Of a stretch of 64,000 nt of DNA, positions 25,121 to 33,508 are shown in pieces. The stretch's first letter is position 1, and each line of letters begins with the position of its first letter. Both the position numbers and the translations under genes were made by a program. The stretch is from CBDIHP01 sp965279195 (lineage in GTDB: Bacteria; Planctomycetota; Planctomycetia; Isosphaerales; Isosphaeraceae): the NCBI GenBank assembly GCA_965279195.1, contig CBDIHP010000047.1, positions 496,001 through 560,000 of the forward strand. The letters are read 5' to 3'. Under the pieces are notes generated by a model. That model was not told the origin of the DNA. It ran no database searches and was given only the letters and a program-made list of their open reading frames with translations.

Positions 25121-26614
25121 ATGAACGTCATCGTCATCGTCTGCAACGGCTGGCATCTCGGATACCTCGGCGCCTACGGCAATAGCTGGATCGAGACCCC
25201 GCATCTCGACCGCCTGGCCACCGAGGGGATCGTGTTCGACCACCACTTCCCCGAAAATCTCACCACCATCCCCACGCGCCGGAGCTGGTGGACGGGCAAG
25301 TACGGGTTCCCCTCGGCCGACTCGGGCTGGACGGCCCTGCGCCCGGACGAGGAGATCCTCCCCGACCTGCTCTGGCAGTCCGGCGTCCGCTCGGCGTTGA
25401 TCTCCGACGTCCCCTTTTTAAGGGAAGCCGGCCAGGGCTTCGGGCGCGGGTTCGACGAGGTCCGCTGGATCCGCGGATCCGGATACGACCCCTACATCCG
25501 CGCCGACGACCCCCGCGCCAAGGGCGTCACGCTCTCCGACGAGCCCCGCCTGAGGCTGCCCGACCTCGGCGACGACGACGACCCGGAGTATGTCGAACTC
25601 TGGACCAAACGCTGGGAGCAGTTCCTCCGCAACCGCAAGGTCCTGAAGTCGGACCGCGAGGAGAACACCGGCGCCGCCCGGACGGTGAGCGCGTCGATCG
25701 AGTGGCTCGAAAAGCGCGGCGACGAGAAGGATCCGTTCGTCCTCTGGGTCGACATCTTCAGCCCCCACGGGCCGTGGGACGTCCCCGAGCCGTACAAGGA
25801 TATGTACGCGGCCGTGGATCCCGATGAGTTCGAGGCCGGCGAGGAGGGCGACCTCGTCGAGGAGGACGACGAGACGCCCGACGACCTGGAGGAAGTGACA
25901 CCCCTGATCGACGTCCCCGCCGGCGCGGTGGGCGACGTGCTGGACGAGGCGGAGCTTTTGAGGCTGCGACGCACCTACGCCTCGGCCGCGACGATGGTCG
26001 ACGCCCAGCTCGGCCGCCTGTTCGAGGCGATCCGGGCGACCGGGCGTTCCGAGGATACGCTGGTCGTCTTCACGTCCGACCAGGGCGAGCCCCTCGGCGA
26101 GCACGGCTTCGTCCGGCGCTTCCGGCCCTGGCTCTACGAGGAACTCATCCACACACCGCTCATCATTCGACTGCCGAAGGCCGAGTTCGGAGGGTCCCGC
26201 AAGCAGCAGCTCGTGCAGACGGTGGACCTCCTGCCGACGATCCTCGCGGCCGTCGGCGTGAAGGCCCCCGAGGGCGTCCACGGCCACGACCTGCTGCCCC
26301 TGATCCGCGGCAAGAAGACCAAGGTGCGCGATTATGCGTGCCTGGGGATGGACGTCGAGGAGTTCGCCATCCGGACCCACCTCTGGCACATGGTCCTCCC
26401 CATCGAGGTCGACCCCGACGACCCCGACCGCGGCGCCGAACTCTACCGCAAGCCCGAGGACCGCTGGGACCAGAACAACGTCGCCGACCTCCACGCCGAC
26501 GTCGCCGACCACCTCGAACTGATCCTCAGGCGCTTCGTGCAGGCGGTGGAGCGTGACGACCTGTCGAACCTCACCGCATTGAAGGATGTGGCCAGGTTCA
26601 CCCAAAGCCTCTGA
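25121..26614 (+). CDS. Sulfatase-fold (alkaline phosphatase superfamily) protein with substituted catalytic residues
   Basis: A 497-residue cytoplasmic protein with the sulfatase fold: an N-terminal strand MNVIVIVCNGWHLGYLGAYG, nucleophile region TTIPTRRSWWTGKYGF, and C-terminal metal segment FTSDQGEPLGEHGF, then RLPKAEFG and HGHDLLPLIRGK. In sulfatases the first segment carries two metal Asps (here Cys-Asn), the nucleophile Cys/Ser of CxPSR is replaced by Thr, and the SDHGE His is Gln. A Thr nucleophile is used by related phosphodiesterases, so a changed activity is possible, but loss of the metal Asps suggests an inactive or very divergent enzyme. A strongly acidic insert (about 227-255) is unusual. 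The ATG at 25121 starts exactly at the first beta strand. Family B and C repeats flank it. Confidence 0.82.
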   Translation: MNVIVIVCNGWHLGYLGAYGNSWIETPHLDRLATEGIVFDHHFPENLTTIPTRRSWWTGKYGFPSADSGWTALRPDEEILPDLLWQSGVRSALISDVPFLREAGQGFGRGFDEVRWIRGSGYDPYIRADDPRAKGVTLSDEPRLRLPDLGDDDDPEYVELWTKRWEQFLRNRKVLKSDREENTGAARTVSASIEWLEKRGDEKDPFVLWVDIFSPHGPWDVPEPYKDMYAAVDPDEFEAGEEGDLVEEDDETPDDLEEVTPLIDVPAGAVGDVLDEAELLRLRRTYASAATMVDAQLGRLFEAIRATGRSEDTLVVFTSDQGEPLGEHGFVRRFRPWLYEELIHTPLIIRLPKAEFGGSRKQQLVQTVDLLPTILAAVGVKAPEGVHGHDLLPLIRGKKTKVRDYACLGMDVEEFAIRTHLWHMVLPIEVDPDDPDRGAELYRKPEDRWDQNNVADLHADVADHLELILRRFVQAVERDDLSNLTALKDVARFTQSL

Positions 26615-26659
26615 AAAATATGCCCGGCAGCCTCGTGCCTTGTCCGTGCCGGGCCAGGG

Positions 26660-26839
26660 CGCAAGCGCTGGGCGAGGGTCTCCAGACCCCGCCCCTGGCC
26701 TGATCGAAGAGGACCACCCGCCCGGGTCTCCAGACCCGTGAAATCTGGCTCGTTCGAAAGGGTCTGGAGACCCGGGTATGCTGGAAGGCGTGTCATGAGT
26801 GGGGGCGGGGTCTGGAGCCCCTCACCCAGCGCTTGCGCC
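26660..26839. repeat. Family B element
   Basis: Opens AGCGCTGGGCGAGGGTCTCC and closes GGAGCCCCTCACCCAGCGCT, with inner arms GGGTCTCCAGACCC and GGGTCTGGAGACCC. All arms carry the CCAGACC/GGTCTGG form. It fills the gap between the sulfatase-fold gene and the SIMPL gene. Confidence 0.8.
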
Positions 26840-26864
26840 CTCGCCAGACGTGCGGCCTCGCCAG

Positions 26865-27530
26865 ATGCACAACCCAAGGGGCACCGCCTTGAAGCCCGAC
26901 ACCATCACCGTCCGCATCCGGCGCGAGGAGGAACTCGACGCCGACTCCGCCGACCTCACGCTGACGATCGAGGGCAGCTCGGTCTTCTCGGGCTCCGAGG
27001 CCTTCAAGAAGGCCAAGGAGCTGCGGGCCCTGATCGAGGAGCTGAAGAAGGTCGGCATTGAGGAGAGCCGGTTCAAGCTCCGGAGCGTGGAGGTCAACTC
27101 CCAGAGCTTCGCCGGCCTGAAGTCGTCGTCCGCGAAATACGTGCTGTCGGTGAAGGACGTGAAGATCGAGCAACTCTCCACCGCCCTCGGCACGATCTCC
27201 GCCCAGAAGGGCGCCAAGCTGACGCACCTGGAGTGGAACTACGACCGCCTCAACGACACCCGCCGCACCCTCCGCGCCCTCGCCCTCTCCGACGCCCTCA
27301 CCCAGGCCCGCCTCGACGCCGAACGCCTGGGCGTGCCCTTGCTCGGCATCTACTCGCTCGAAGAAATCAACACGGGCATGGATTACCACTCCGAATACGT
27401 CACCGGCCGCAGCATGCTCGCCCCGATGAGCGCCCGGGCCCGCGTCGAGGACATCGGCTTCGAACTCGGCAACGCCACCACCGTCTCCATCGACCTCAAG
27501 GCCGAATTCCGCGTCGGCCCCTGGTCCTGA
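26865..27530 (+). CDS. SIMPL domain (DUF541) protein
   Basis: A 221-residue protein with the SIMPL/DUF541 pattern: ADLTLTIEGSSVFSGSEAFK, KKVGIEESRFKLRSVEVNSQ, and a C-terminal TGRSMLAPMSARARVED. Family members are often periplasmic and of unknown biochemical role, named from the interleukin-1 receptor-associated kinase partner. No signal peptide is seen here, so it may be cytoplasmic. The ATG at 26865 was chosen; a TTG at 26889 with AAGGGG in front is an alternative that would remove eight residues. It lies directly after a family B repeat and converges with the unknown 150-residue gene, 38 bases apart. Confidence 0.82.
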   Translation: MHNPRGTALKPDTITVRIRREEELDADSADLTLTIEGSSVFSGSEAFKKAKELRALIEELKKVGIEESRFKLRSVEVNSQSFAGLKSSSAKYVLSVKDVKIEQLSTALGTISAQKGAKLTHLEWNYDRLNDTRRTLRALALSDALTQARLDAERLGVPLLGIYSLEEINTGMDYHSEYVTGRSMLAPMSARARVEDIGFELGNATTVSIDLKAEFRVGPWS

Positions 27531-27568
27531 CCTTTGGAGTGCGGCCGTTCGGCCGCCGCTTTCGTGTT

Positions 27569-28021
27569 TCAGGTGTCCCCGCCCTCGAAATGCACCCGCA
27601 GGAACTCGATCGCCCCCCGTGGGTCGCCGGTCCAGACCTCATCGGGATCGGGGGATGCCTCGACGCGCGGGGGGATGCGATCGGGCCGTTGCCGATGGTA
27701 TTCAACCCGTACCGAAGGCGGTCGGATAACGGGCCGGATCACCGCATGGTCGTGCTGACATTCGCCGGCGAGGTCCAGCGGGAAGGATGTCCGGAAGACC
27801 CGCATCGCCAGGATCGACGGGCACACCCATCGCCACTTCAGGAACGGCTCCTCCGACGCGAGGATGACAAACTCGCGGACCAACGCGAGGCCTTCCGGGT
27901 CGTCCTGGAAATACCAGATCATCCCCTTCCATCGATCGATCCCCTTCGCACAGGTCTGCCAGTGCACCCACTCGTCCCAGTCGGCCTCGGTCCGCAGCAG
28001 CTTGCCGAAACTCTGGGCCAT
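27569..28021 (-). CDS. Hypothetical protein
   Basis: A 150-residue soluble protein rich in aromatic residues (DEWVHWQTCAKGIDRWKGMI, LKWRWVCPSIL). No family recognised. The start is supported by GGAAGGA about 10 bases upstream. The Pro/Arg-rich C-terminal third (VRPPSVRVEYHRQRPDRIPP-like) looks less ordered. It ends a run of five small minus-strand genes (27569-29634), separated from the next by 21 bases, which suggests an operon. Confidence 0.65.
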   Translation of the reverse strand: MAQSFGKLLRTEADWDEWVHWQTCAKGIDRWKGMIWYFQDDPEGLALVREFVILASEEPFLKWRWVCPSILAMRVFRTSFPLDLAGECQHDHAVIRPVIRPPSVRVEYHRQRPDRIPPRVEASPDPDEVWTGDPRGAIEFLRVHFEGGDT

Positions 28022-28042
28022 GGATCGTCCTTCCGGTGGAGA

Positions 28043-28291
28043 TCAGTGGGAACCGTACCCCGTCGGATGACTTGAGTTGTCCTCTGCCGGCAGATCCGAT
28101 TCCAGCCTGACGATCACCAGCGCGAGGATCTCCTGAAACGTATGCGGCGGCCCGAAGATCCTGGCATCCAGCCGTTCGAGCCAGAGTCGGAAACTCTCGA
28201 CCCATGTCGGGGACGACCGGGGGACGAACCCGGGTTCGGATAACGCGTGACCGGCGAGGTTCGCCGCATCGGGCGCGGTCGGCTCGGCCAT
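28043..28291 (-). CDS. Small hypothetical protein
   Basis: An 82-residue protein, MAEPTAPDAANLAGHALSEP then VESFRLWLERLDARIF and FQEILALVIVRLESDLPAE. Two amphipathic helices are likely. No family recognised. A GAGGTGA ribosome site lies 6 bases before the ATG, and the gene is tightly packed between its neighbours (9 bases from the upstream gene's stop, 21 to the downstream start), which supports it being real. Confidence 0.6.
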   Translation of the reverse strand: MAEPTAPDAANLAGHALSEPGFVPRSSPTWVESFRLWLERLDARIFGPPHTFQEILALVIVRLESDLPAEDNSSHPTGYGSH

Positions 28292-28300
28292 CGGCTCACC

Positions 28301-28858
28301 TCACCAGGGCTTCGCACCTTCGGGGATTCGCCCGACGACGACGGCGAAGAACGTGTTCTTGAGGATCTCGGCCAGCTTCCGGGGATCGTCCGCGCGGTCG
28401 ATGAGGATCCCGAGCATCCGCAAGCCGATGTTGTGCTTCCGCGAATGGATGGCGAATCGGAACGGGATCAGCAACAGGACCTGGAACAGCGACCCGCCGA
28501 CGATGCTCGACACGCGGTAGGACGCATCCGTCCCGGCGAAAACCCCCGCGCCGACCAGTCCGGCTCCCATGACGAACAGGAGCACGGCCATCGCATACGC
28601 GAGCCACTCGAAGATCCGATTCTCCCTCAGGCTCAGCGACACGATCGCCTGTGCATCGAGCACATCCGGGCCGCCCGGCCGACTCAGAAGGTCCTTGTAC
28701 GCCAGTTCGAGGTCGTCGACTCCGATCGGATTGCTGGTCGCGGTCTGCCTTGCTTTCGCAACAAGGAGTTCCTTGAACTGGCCGAGCATCTGCAAGAGGG
28801 TCTGCTCGGTCTCGAAATCAAGAGGCTCGTTGATCTTCCTCGTCGTCCGTCTCTTCAT
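28301..28858 (-). CDS. Two-helix membrane protein, unknown function
   Basis: A 185-residue protein: an N-terminal helical soluble region (about 1-90, ETEQTLLQMLGQFKELLVAK), two membrane helices (about 90-115 and 122-140) and a soluble C-terminus with NIGLRMLGILIDRADDPRKL. The layout recalls two-helix membrane modules found in bacterial signalling/conflict operons, but I cannot assign a family. The start at 28858 has AGGAAA about 7 bases upstream and overlaps the end of the upstream 87-residue gene by 41 bases, implying coupled translation. Confidence 0.65.
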   Translation of the reverse strand: MKRRTTRKINEPLDFETEQTLLQMLGQFKELLVAKARQTATSNPIGVDDLELAYKDLLSRPGGPDVLDAQAIVSLSLRENRIFEWLAYAMAVLLFVMGAGLVGAGVFAGTDASYRVSSIVGGSLFQVLLLIPFRFAIHSRKHNIGLRMLGILIDRADDPRKLAEILKNTFFAVVVGRIPEGAKPW

Positions 28859-29081
28859 CAACGGTTTCCTCAAGTTGCGAGATGACCGCTTCGAGGACAG
28901 AAGGAGTCAGCACCGTCTTGACGTCCTGCTCGGTGATAAGGAGGGGCGTCTCAAGACGTCCGCGATTCGTCTGGATCGCACGCTCCAGGAGCAGATGCGT
29001 GGTCAATTGACCCACGTTGAAGGCGAAGTCGAAGGCGCCTTGGGTCATGTAGGTCTTCGAGTTGGTTTCCGCGGTGGACAT
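28818..29081 (-). CDS. Small acidic-tailed hypothetical protein
   Basis: An 87-residue protein beginning MSTAETNSKTYMTQGAFDFA, with a helical core (VGQLTTHLLLERAIQTNRGR, LETPLLITEQDVKTVLTPSV) and a highly acidic C-terminus (EETVDEETDDEEDQ). No family recognised. It overlaps the next gene and probably forms a pair with it. The start at 29081 has CGGAG about 8 bases upstream. Confidence 0.6.
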   Translation of the reverse strand: MSTAETNSKTYMTQGAFDFAFNVGQLTTHLLLERAIQTNRGRLETPLLITEQDVKTVLTPSVLEAVISQLEETVDEETDDEEDQRAS

Positions 29082-29286
29082 GGCGCAGCTCCGTCCGGGA
29101 TGGGCATCCTGCATCGAGCGGGGGAGACCGACGGGGCGACTATAACCCGACGGGGAGGCCGCACAAGGGAGATGCCAGCCAGTCTGGGTCTCGGTCTGTA
29201 TCAAATGTATAGGTCGGGTTCGGCAGCAAGGAAGCACCAAAGGCCCGGGTCGTTGCCCCGGCTCAACGCTCCGTTGATCTGCCGCC

Positions 29287-29634
29287 TCAGTAGAGACGGC
29301 TCGCTGGGTAGTACCGCCGGATCACGGTCTGGCGCAAACCGAACAGCAGCAACAGGTTCGCAAGTTTGGCCCAGATCAACCACGATTGCAGGGCGAAGGC
29401 TTCTCGGAGGTCGGTGAGGGCGAAGGTGAGGAAGGCGAGGGCGTAGAGCAGTTCCAGGCGCGAGCGGCGGTTGCGGAGGTGTCGGGTCAGGACGAGCAGG
29501 GCCAGCACTAGCCAGGCGGCGGCTTCGAAGAGGTTGAACGCCTGGTAGGAGCGGTCCACCCAGGCGATCTCGCCGGCGCCGGGCGTCCACCAGGTGTGGG
29601 TGATCAGGAGATCCAGGAGCTGACGGCGGTTCAT
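29287..29634 (-). CDS. Small membrane protein, unknown function
   Basis: A 115-residue protein with about three membrane helices (NLFEAAAWLVLALLVLTRHL, LELLYALAFLTFALTDLREA, AKLANLLLLFGLRQ). No domain recognised. First gene of the five-gene minus-strand run, 205 bases upstream of the next; the gap 29082-29286 shows no other gene. It diverges from the GTPase locus. Confidence 0.65.
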   Translation of the reverse strand: MNRRQLLDLLITHTWWTPGAGEIAWVDRSYQAFNLFEAAAWLVLALLVLTRHLRNRRSRLELLYALAFLTFALTDLREAFALQSWLIWAKLANLLLLFGLRQTVIRRYYPASRLY

Positions 29635-29885
29635 GGGGGATCCGGGGATGGGGCGAACCGGGGAGATGGCGGCGTCGTAAGATGGGGGAGGGGTGGTGGA
29701 CCGTTGCCCGGGATCAACACGCGTTGGTGCGGCGGCAAACGGGCGCGGAATATCCTGTCCAACCCGGACGCTCGTCGGGAAATCCCCGGGGATTGTTGCG
29801 AATTTCGCGGCTCAAGGGTCGATTTCGTATTAAAGAGGGGATGGAGACCGTGGCGAAGGGGGAGGTTGCGAAAATTCTTCCGCGA

Positions 29886-29914
29886 TTGACCCCTGGGGCT
29901 GGAGTATCGACAAT
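29886..29914 (+). promoter_or_regulatory. Candidate sigma70-type promoter upstream of the GTPase locus
   Basis: TTGACC (29886-29891) and GACAAT (29909-29914) are separated by exactly 17 bases. The -10 box overlaps a small palindrome GGAGTAT-CGACA-ATACTCC, which could be an operator. The predicted start of transcription, about 29921, leaves a leader of roughly 230 bases before the ATG at 30154. The surrounding 29635-30153 gap holds no other gene that I can support. Confidence 0.35.
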
Positions 29915-30153
29915 ACTCCTGGCACAATCGGCCCCCGGCGCGCCTTGCGCGGCGTCGGGGCGACTCGCCGGCGCCGCCGATCTGAGGGGAGATTTTGCCG
30001 CAAGTCCTGCCCGATTCCCAACTTGATCGGGATTTGCGGAGTGTCAACCCCCGGCGAGAGGTCGCCTCACCTCAACTCGTCGCGAAACGTGAGCCGAACG
30101 CGAGCCAACGATCGGCGCTGCCGATCGCCCTTCCGGAACCGGAACTGGCACTG

Positions 30154-32112
30154 ATGAAGCGAACCTTCGCCGTCGTCGCGCTCCTGGCCGCCCTCGGCGT
30201 GCTCCTCAAACTCACCGTCAAGGACGATGGGGCCCCGCGCGGGCAGCAGGCGGTCGCCGCCGATCCGGCCCAGGCCGCCGATCGCGAGGCCGAACTCGTC
30301 GCGAAATATCCCGAGCAGGCCGACCTCGTCCGCCGCGTCGTCCAGAACTACCGCCAGAATGCCCTCGCCGTCGAGGGCACCGATGGCCTTCGTGGCCTCC
30401 AGATGCTCGACACCCTCGGGCTCGAGGCGATCTATCTCTACGAGAATCACCCCAACGACTTCCGGCGCCTGCGGGATACCCTGTCCGACAACGCGGCGGC
30501 CGAGGTCCTGCTGCACTGGCGGACCTACTTCGGCCTCAAGCAGAATAACGACACCGATCGCAAGATCCTCATCGCCGAGGTCGGCCGGCTCTCCCCGTCC
30601 CAACGCAAGGCGGCGGCGAAGTACCCCAACGCCCTGCCGCTGCTGCTCACCGACCCGACCGGCGTCACGGAACTCATCCAGCGGTGGTCGGGCGACGAGT
30701 CGGAACTCGTGGACGCCCTCGCGGTTCTGGCGTTCGTGAGCCTCGAATCGGGCTCGGCCGACCTCCGCTCGGCCCTGCAGACGCTCGACGCTCACGGCCG
30801 GCTCGCCGTCGAGGCGTTCCGGCTCCAGGGCATGGACGGGTTCGCCATGGTCCGGCTCTACGGGCCCGTGCTCGCGGCGCTGGGGAACGGCTCGTCGAGC
30901 CTGCCGCTCGACCAGGCGCTCATCGTCCTCCGGGTCAACGCCGGGTATGTCGAGGATCTGCTCCATACCCAGTCGCCGGAAGTGGTTGCGCGTTACCTGC
31001 GGCACGTGGCGGCGGTCGGATTGGTGGACGCGGTCGGCGGCGGGCCCAATGCCCTGCGACTGGCCGTGGAATTCGGTTCGAAGGGCGAGCAGGCGCTGCG
31101 CAAGGCCGGGCCCGATGCGGCCGACGTGGTGTTCGACGACTATTCCGACGCCACCCTCCGCAACCAGGCGGTCGATGCCCTCGCCGAGCACGGCACGATG
31201 GCCCTGGCCATGCTCGAGAAGTACAGCAGCGATCCGGACTTCCGTCAAATCCTCGGGTCGTACGGCCCCGCCGTGATCGGGCCGGTCGCCCGCGCCGACG
31301 TCGGCCCCGAGACCCTGGCGATCCTCAAGGCCAAGCCCCAGACCAACTGGTCGGAGTGGATGGCCAAGCAGGTGCTCTCGCTCTCCGGCGACAGCGGCCA
31401 GGCGACGATCGGGATCATAAAGAAGGATGGGATTGAGCGGGTCGCGGAACTCGACTCGTCGGATGTCTCGTTCCAGCAATTCCTTCCGCTTTATGACCTG
31501 CTCCACCTGGGCTCGGTGCTGAGCCGCGGGCATACCCCGACGTCGGGCGAGATGACCTGGGCGGTGATCGACGGGGCCTTCGTCGTAGCCGACATCCTGA
31601 GCCTGTCGGCCCTCCAGCCTGAGGGCGTGGCGGCGTCCGAGGCGGCGCGGGCGGAGGTCAAGGCGGCGGTGAAGGCCGGGGTCAAATCGGCGGCGAAGGA
31701 GGCGGTCGAGGAGGCCGGCTCGAACGCGGCCCGGACCATCGGCCGACGCGCAACCACCGAACTGGCCGAGGATTCGGTCGAGGCAACGGCCCGCGTGGCT
31801 CGCTGGTGGGCGGTCCGGGCGGTGGGGGGGACGTACCAGGTCCTGAAGAAGGTCCCCCAGGCCCTCCAGAAGATGACCGTCACCGAGATCGCCGACCTGG
31901 GCCGGGCCCTCTGCACCCGGTCGGGCCTGCGGCTGGCGACCTGGCGTCCGCTCACGTTCCTGAAGTCGGCGGGCGAGGTGGTCTACAAGATCCCGGCCGA
32001 TCGCGGGTTGAAGTACGTCGGGGCCCAGATGGCCCAGGCGGGCGTCGGCGTCCTGGCCTTCCACAAGATGGAGGAGCATCTGGCGTCCCGGCGCCCCCGG
32101 TCGTCGCAGTGA
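30154..32112 (+). CDS. Exported helical-repeat protein of the GTPase locus
   Basis: A 652-residue protein. Residues 4-22 (TFAVVALLAALGVLLKLTV) form a signal anchor; the rest is predicted outside the membrane and almost wholly helical, with repeating units of the kind GxxALxxxxxxGxxxxxxLxxxG (GPNALRLAVEFGSKGEQALR, AVDALAEHGTMALAMLEKYS). An Ala/Lys/Glu-rich stretch (about 485-540) looks like a long helix or coiled coil. Phrases such as AKYPEQADLVRRVV recur in similar form in the next gene (SRYPGQAETLVRKL), so the two may be related. No known family. First gene of the four-gene set reaching to 37741 and preceded by a candidate promoter. Confidence 0.72.
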   Translation: MKRTFAVVALLAALGVLLKLTVKDDGAPRGQQAVAADPAQAADREAELVAKYPEQADLVRRVVQNYRQNALAVEGTDGLRGLQMLDTLGLEAIYLYENHPNDFRRLRDTLSDNAAAEVLLHWRTYFGLKQNNDTDRKILIAEVGRLSPSQRKAAAKYPNALPLLLTDPTGVTELIQRWSGDESELVDALAVLAFVSLESGSADLRSALQTLDAHGRLAVEAFRLQGMDGFAMVRLYGPVLAALGNGSSSLPLDQALIVLRVNAGYVEDLLHTQSPEVVARYLRHVAAVGLVDAVGGGPNALRLAVEFGSKGEQALRKAGPDAADVVFDDYSDATLRNQAVDALAEHGTMALAMLEKYSSDPDFRQILGSYGPAVIGPVARADVGPETLAILKAKPQTNWSEWMAKQVLSLSGDSGQATIGIIKKDGIERVAELDSSDVSFQQFLPLYDLLHLGSVLSRGHTPTSGEMTWAVIDGAFVVADILSLSALQPEGVAASEAARAEVKAAVKAGVKSAAKEAVEEAGSNAARTIGRRATTELAEDSVEATARVARWWAVRAVGGTYQVLKKVPQALQKMTVTEIADLGRALCTRSGLRLATWRPLTFLKSAGEVVYKIPADRGLKYVGAQMAQAGVGVLAFHKMEEHLASRRPRSSQ

Positions 32113-32382
32113 CCGTCCCAACTCAGACGCCTCGTTGTCCGGACGCGCCGGAAATGACGCCCTCCGCCTCAGAAAATCGGGCGAGGGGCGAAGACTTCTG
32201 GGGGATCGCGTCCGATGCTCTTAGAATGAGGGGGCGATCGTTGCCTCTCCCCCTCCGGCTCCGCGATTCAGCCACGTCCCTTTCCGACCCGACTGACGTC
32301 TCAGAACCTCCGACGACGCCCGGCGCCCCGTCCGACCCGACGGGCCCGCTGATCGCCTCGGATGACCGAAGGACCCGTTGCG

Positions 32383-33357
32383 ATGCGTCACCCTCGGAAT
32401 GACCGCCCCCGGTTCGCGAAGCCCATGGCCTGGATGGCCCTGGCGCTCGCCGGCCTGCTGGCCTTGCCTCTCCAGGCGAGGGCGGGCAAGCTCTCGTGGC
32501 TGGACGACGTGGTGCAGGAGGTGATCGTCGAGGCCCGCGCCTCGGGCAAGGCCGCCGCCGGCCAGGCCGACTCCGCCGCCCGCTCGGGCGTCCGCTCGAC
32601 CACCCGCCTCTTCGCCGGCGAAGGGGACGACGCCCTCGAAGCCCTGGCGAAGCGGCACGAGTCGCTCGCCCGGCTCGGCGGCAAGGTCGACGACGTCTCC
32701 GAGGCGGTCCTCGAATCCCGGTTCAGCCGGATGGTGAAGCCCGACCCCGACATGGCCCGGACCTTCCGCTCGCTGGCCCCGGCCGAGAAGAAGCTGGTGG
32801 TCGAGATGGGCGAGGCCGCCGGCCGGCTCGCCTCACGCTACCCCGGCCAGGCCGAGACCCTCGTCCGCAAGCTCGGCACCGAGGGCCTCTCCGCCGTCCG
32901 GGTCTACGGCGACGACGTGGCCGAGGTGCTCGCCGAGGAAGGCCCGCAGGCGATCGGGATCCTCAAGAAGACCGGGCGCAACGGTTGGGACTTCTTCACC
33001 TCCAAGGTCCTTCCCAACAAGAAGAAGCTGGCCGCCGCCGGCGTGCTGACGCTTTTCCTGGCCGACCCCGACAAGTTCGTGGACACCGCCGGGCAGTTCA
33101 CCCAGTACGCCGCCGAACAGTTCGCGAAGGCGGGGATCCAGCTCGTCTCCTCCGTCGGCTCGGGCGCGATGAAGGGCCTGGAATCGTCGATCGGCACGGT
33201 GCTCGAAGGCTACGGCCTGAACTTCGGCCTGGTCCGCTACGCCGGCATGGCGGGCGCGATGGCGGTCATCGCCGCGGCGTTGCTCGTGATCCTCGGCCTG
33301 CCCGTCCGCCTGATGTTCTCCCCCTTCCGGCTGGCGTTGAAGGTGTTCCGCCGGTAA
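32383..33357 (+). CDS. Exported protein with C-terminal membrane anchor, GTPase locus
   Basis: A 324-residue protein. A cleavable signal peptide (MAWMALALAGLLALPLQARA within 1-32), a helical extracytoplasmic body with ASRYPGQAETLVRKLGTEGL and GPQAIGILKKTGRNGWDFF, and one C-terminal membrane helix (about 289-308) ending in a basic tail LMFSPFRLALKVFRR that would face the cytoplasm. The start at 32383 has GAAGGA nine bases upstream; the ATG at 32362 is less well placed. Shares wording with the preceding gene. No known family; its place between a helical exported protein and a membrane GTPase suggests a structural role in one complex. Confidence 0.72.
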   Translation: MRHPRNDRPRFAKPMAWMALALAGLLALPLQARAGKLSWLDDVVQEVIVEARASGKAAAGQADSAARSGVRSTTRLFAGEGDDALEALAKRHESLARLGGKVDDVSEAVLESRFSRMVKPDPDMARTFRSLAPAEKKLVVEMGEAAGRLASRYPGQAETLVRKLGTEGLSAVRVYGDDVAEVLAEEGPQAIGILKKTGRNGWDFFTSKVLPNKKKLAAAGVLTLFLADPDKFVDTAGQFTQYAAEQFAKAGIQLVSSVGSGAMKGLESSIGTVLEGYGLNFGLVRYAGMAGAMAVIAAALLVILGLPVRLMFSPFRLALKVFRR

Positions 33358-33445
33358 CGCCCGCGATCGCGGGCCGAACATTCGACGAACAGGCGATGAC
33401 AATGGTTCGTATCACGGGCCATTGTCATGTTCATGTCGGGAACCT

Positions 33446-33467
33446 GGTCCGCGATGGCGGACCCTAC
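33446..33467. repeat. Family D palindrome upstream of the GTPase gene
   Basis: GGTCCGC-GATG-GCGGACC plus CTAC, 41 bases before the GTPase ATG. Between it and the gene is a strong AAGGAGGGG ribosome site. Confidence 0.75.
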
Positions 33468-33508
33468 GGGGCGGAGCCCCGGGTTTGCGGTAAGGAGGGG
33501 CGGGCCGC

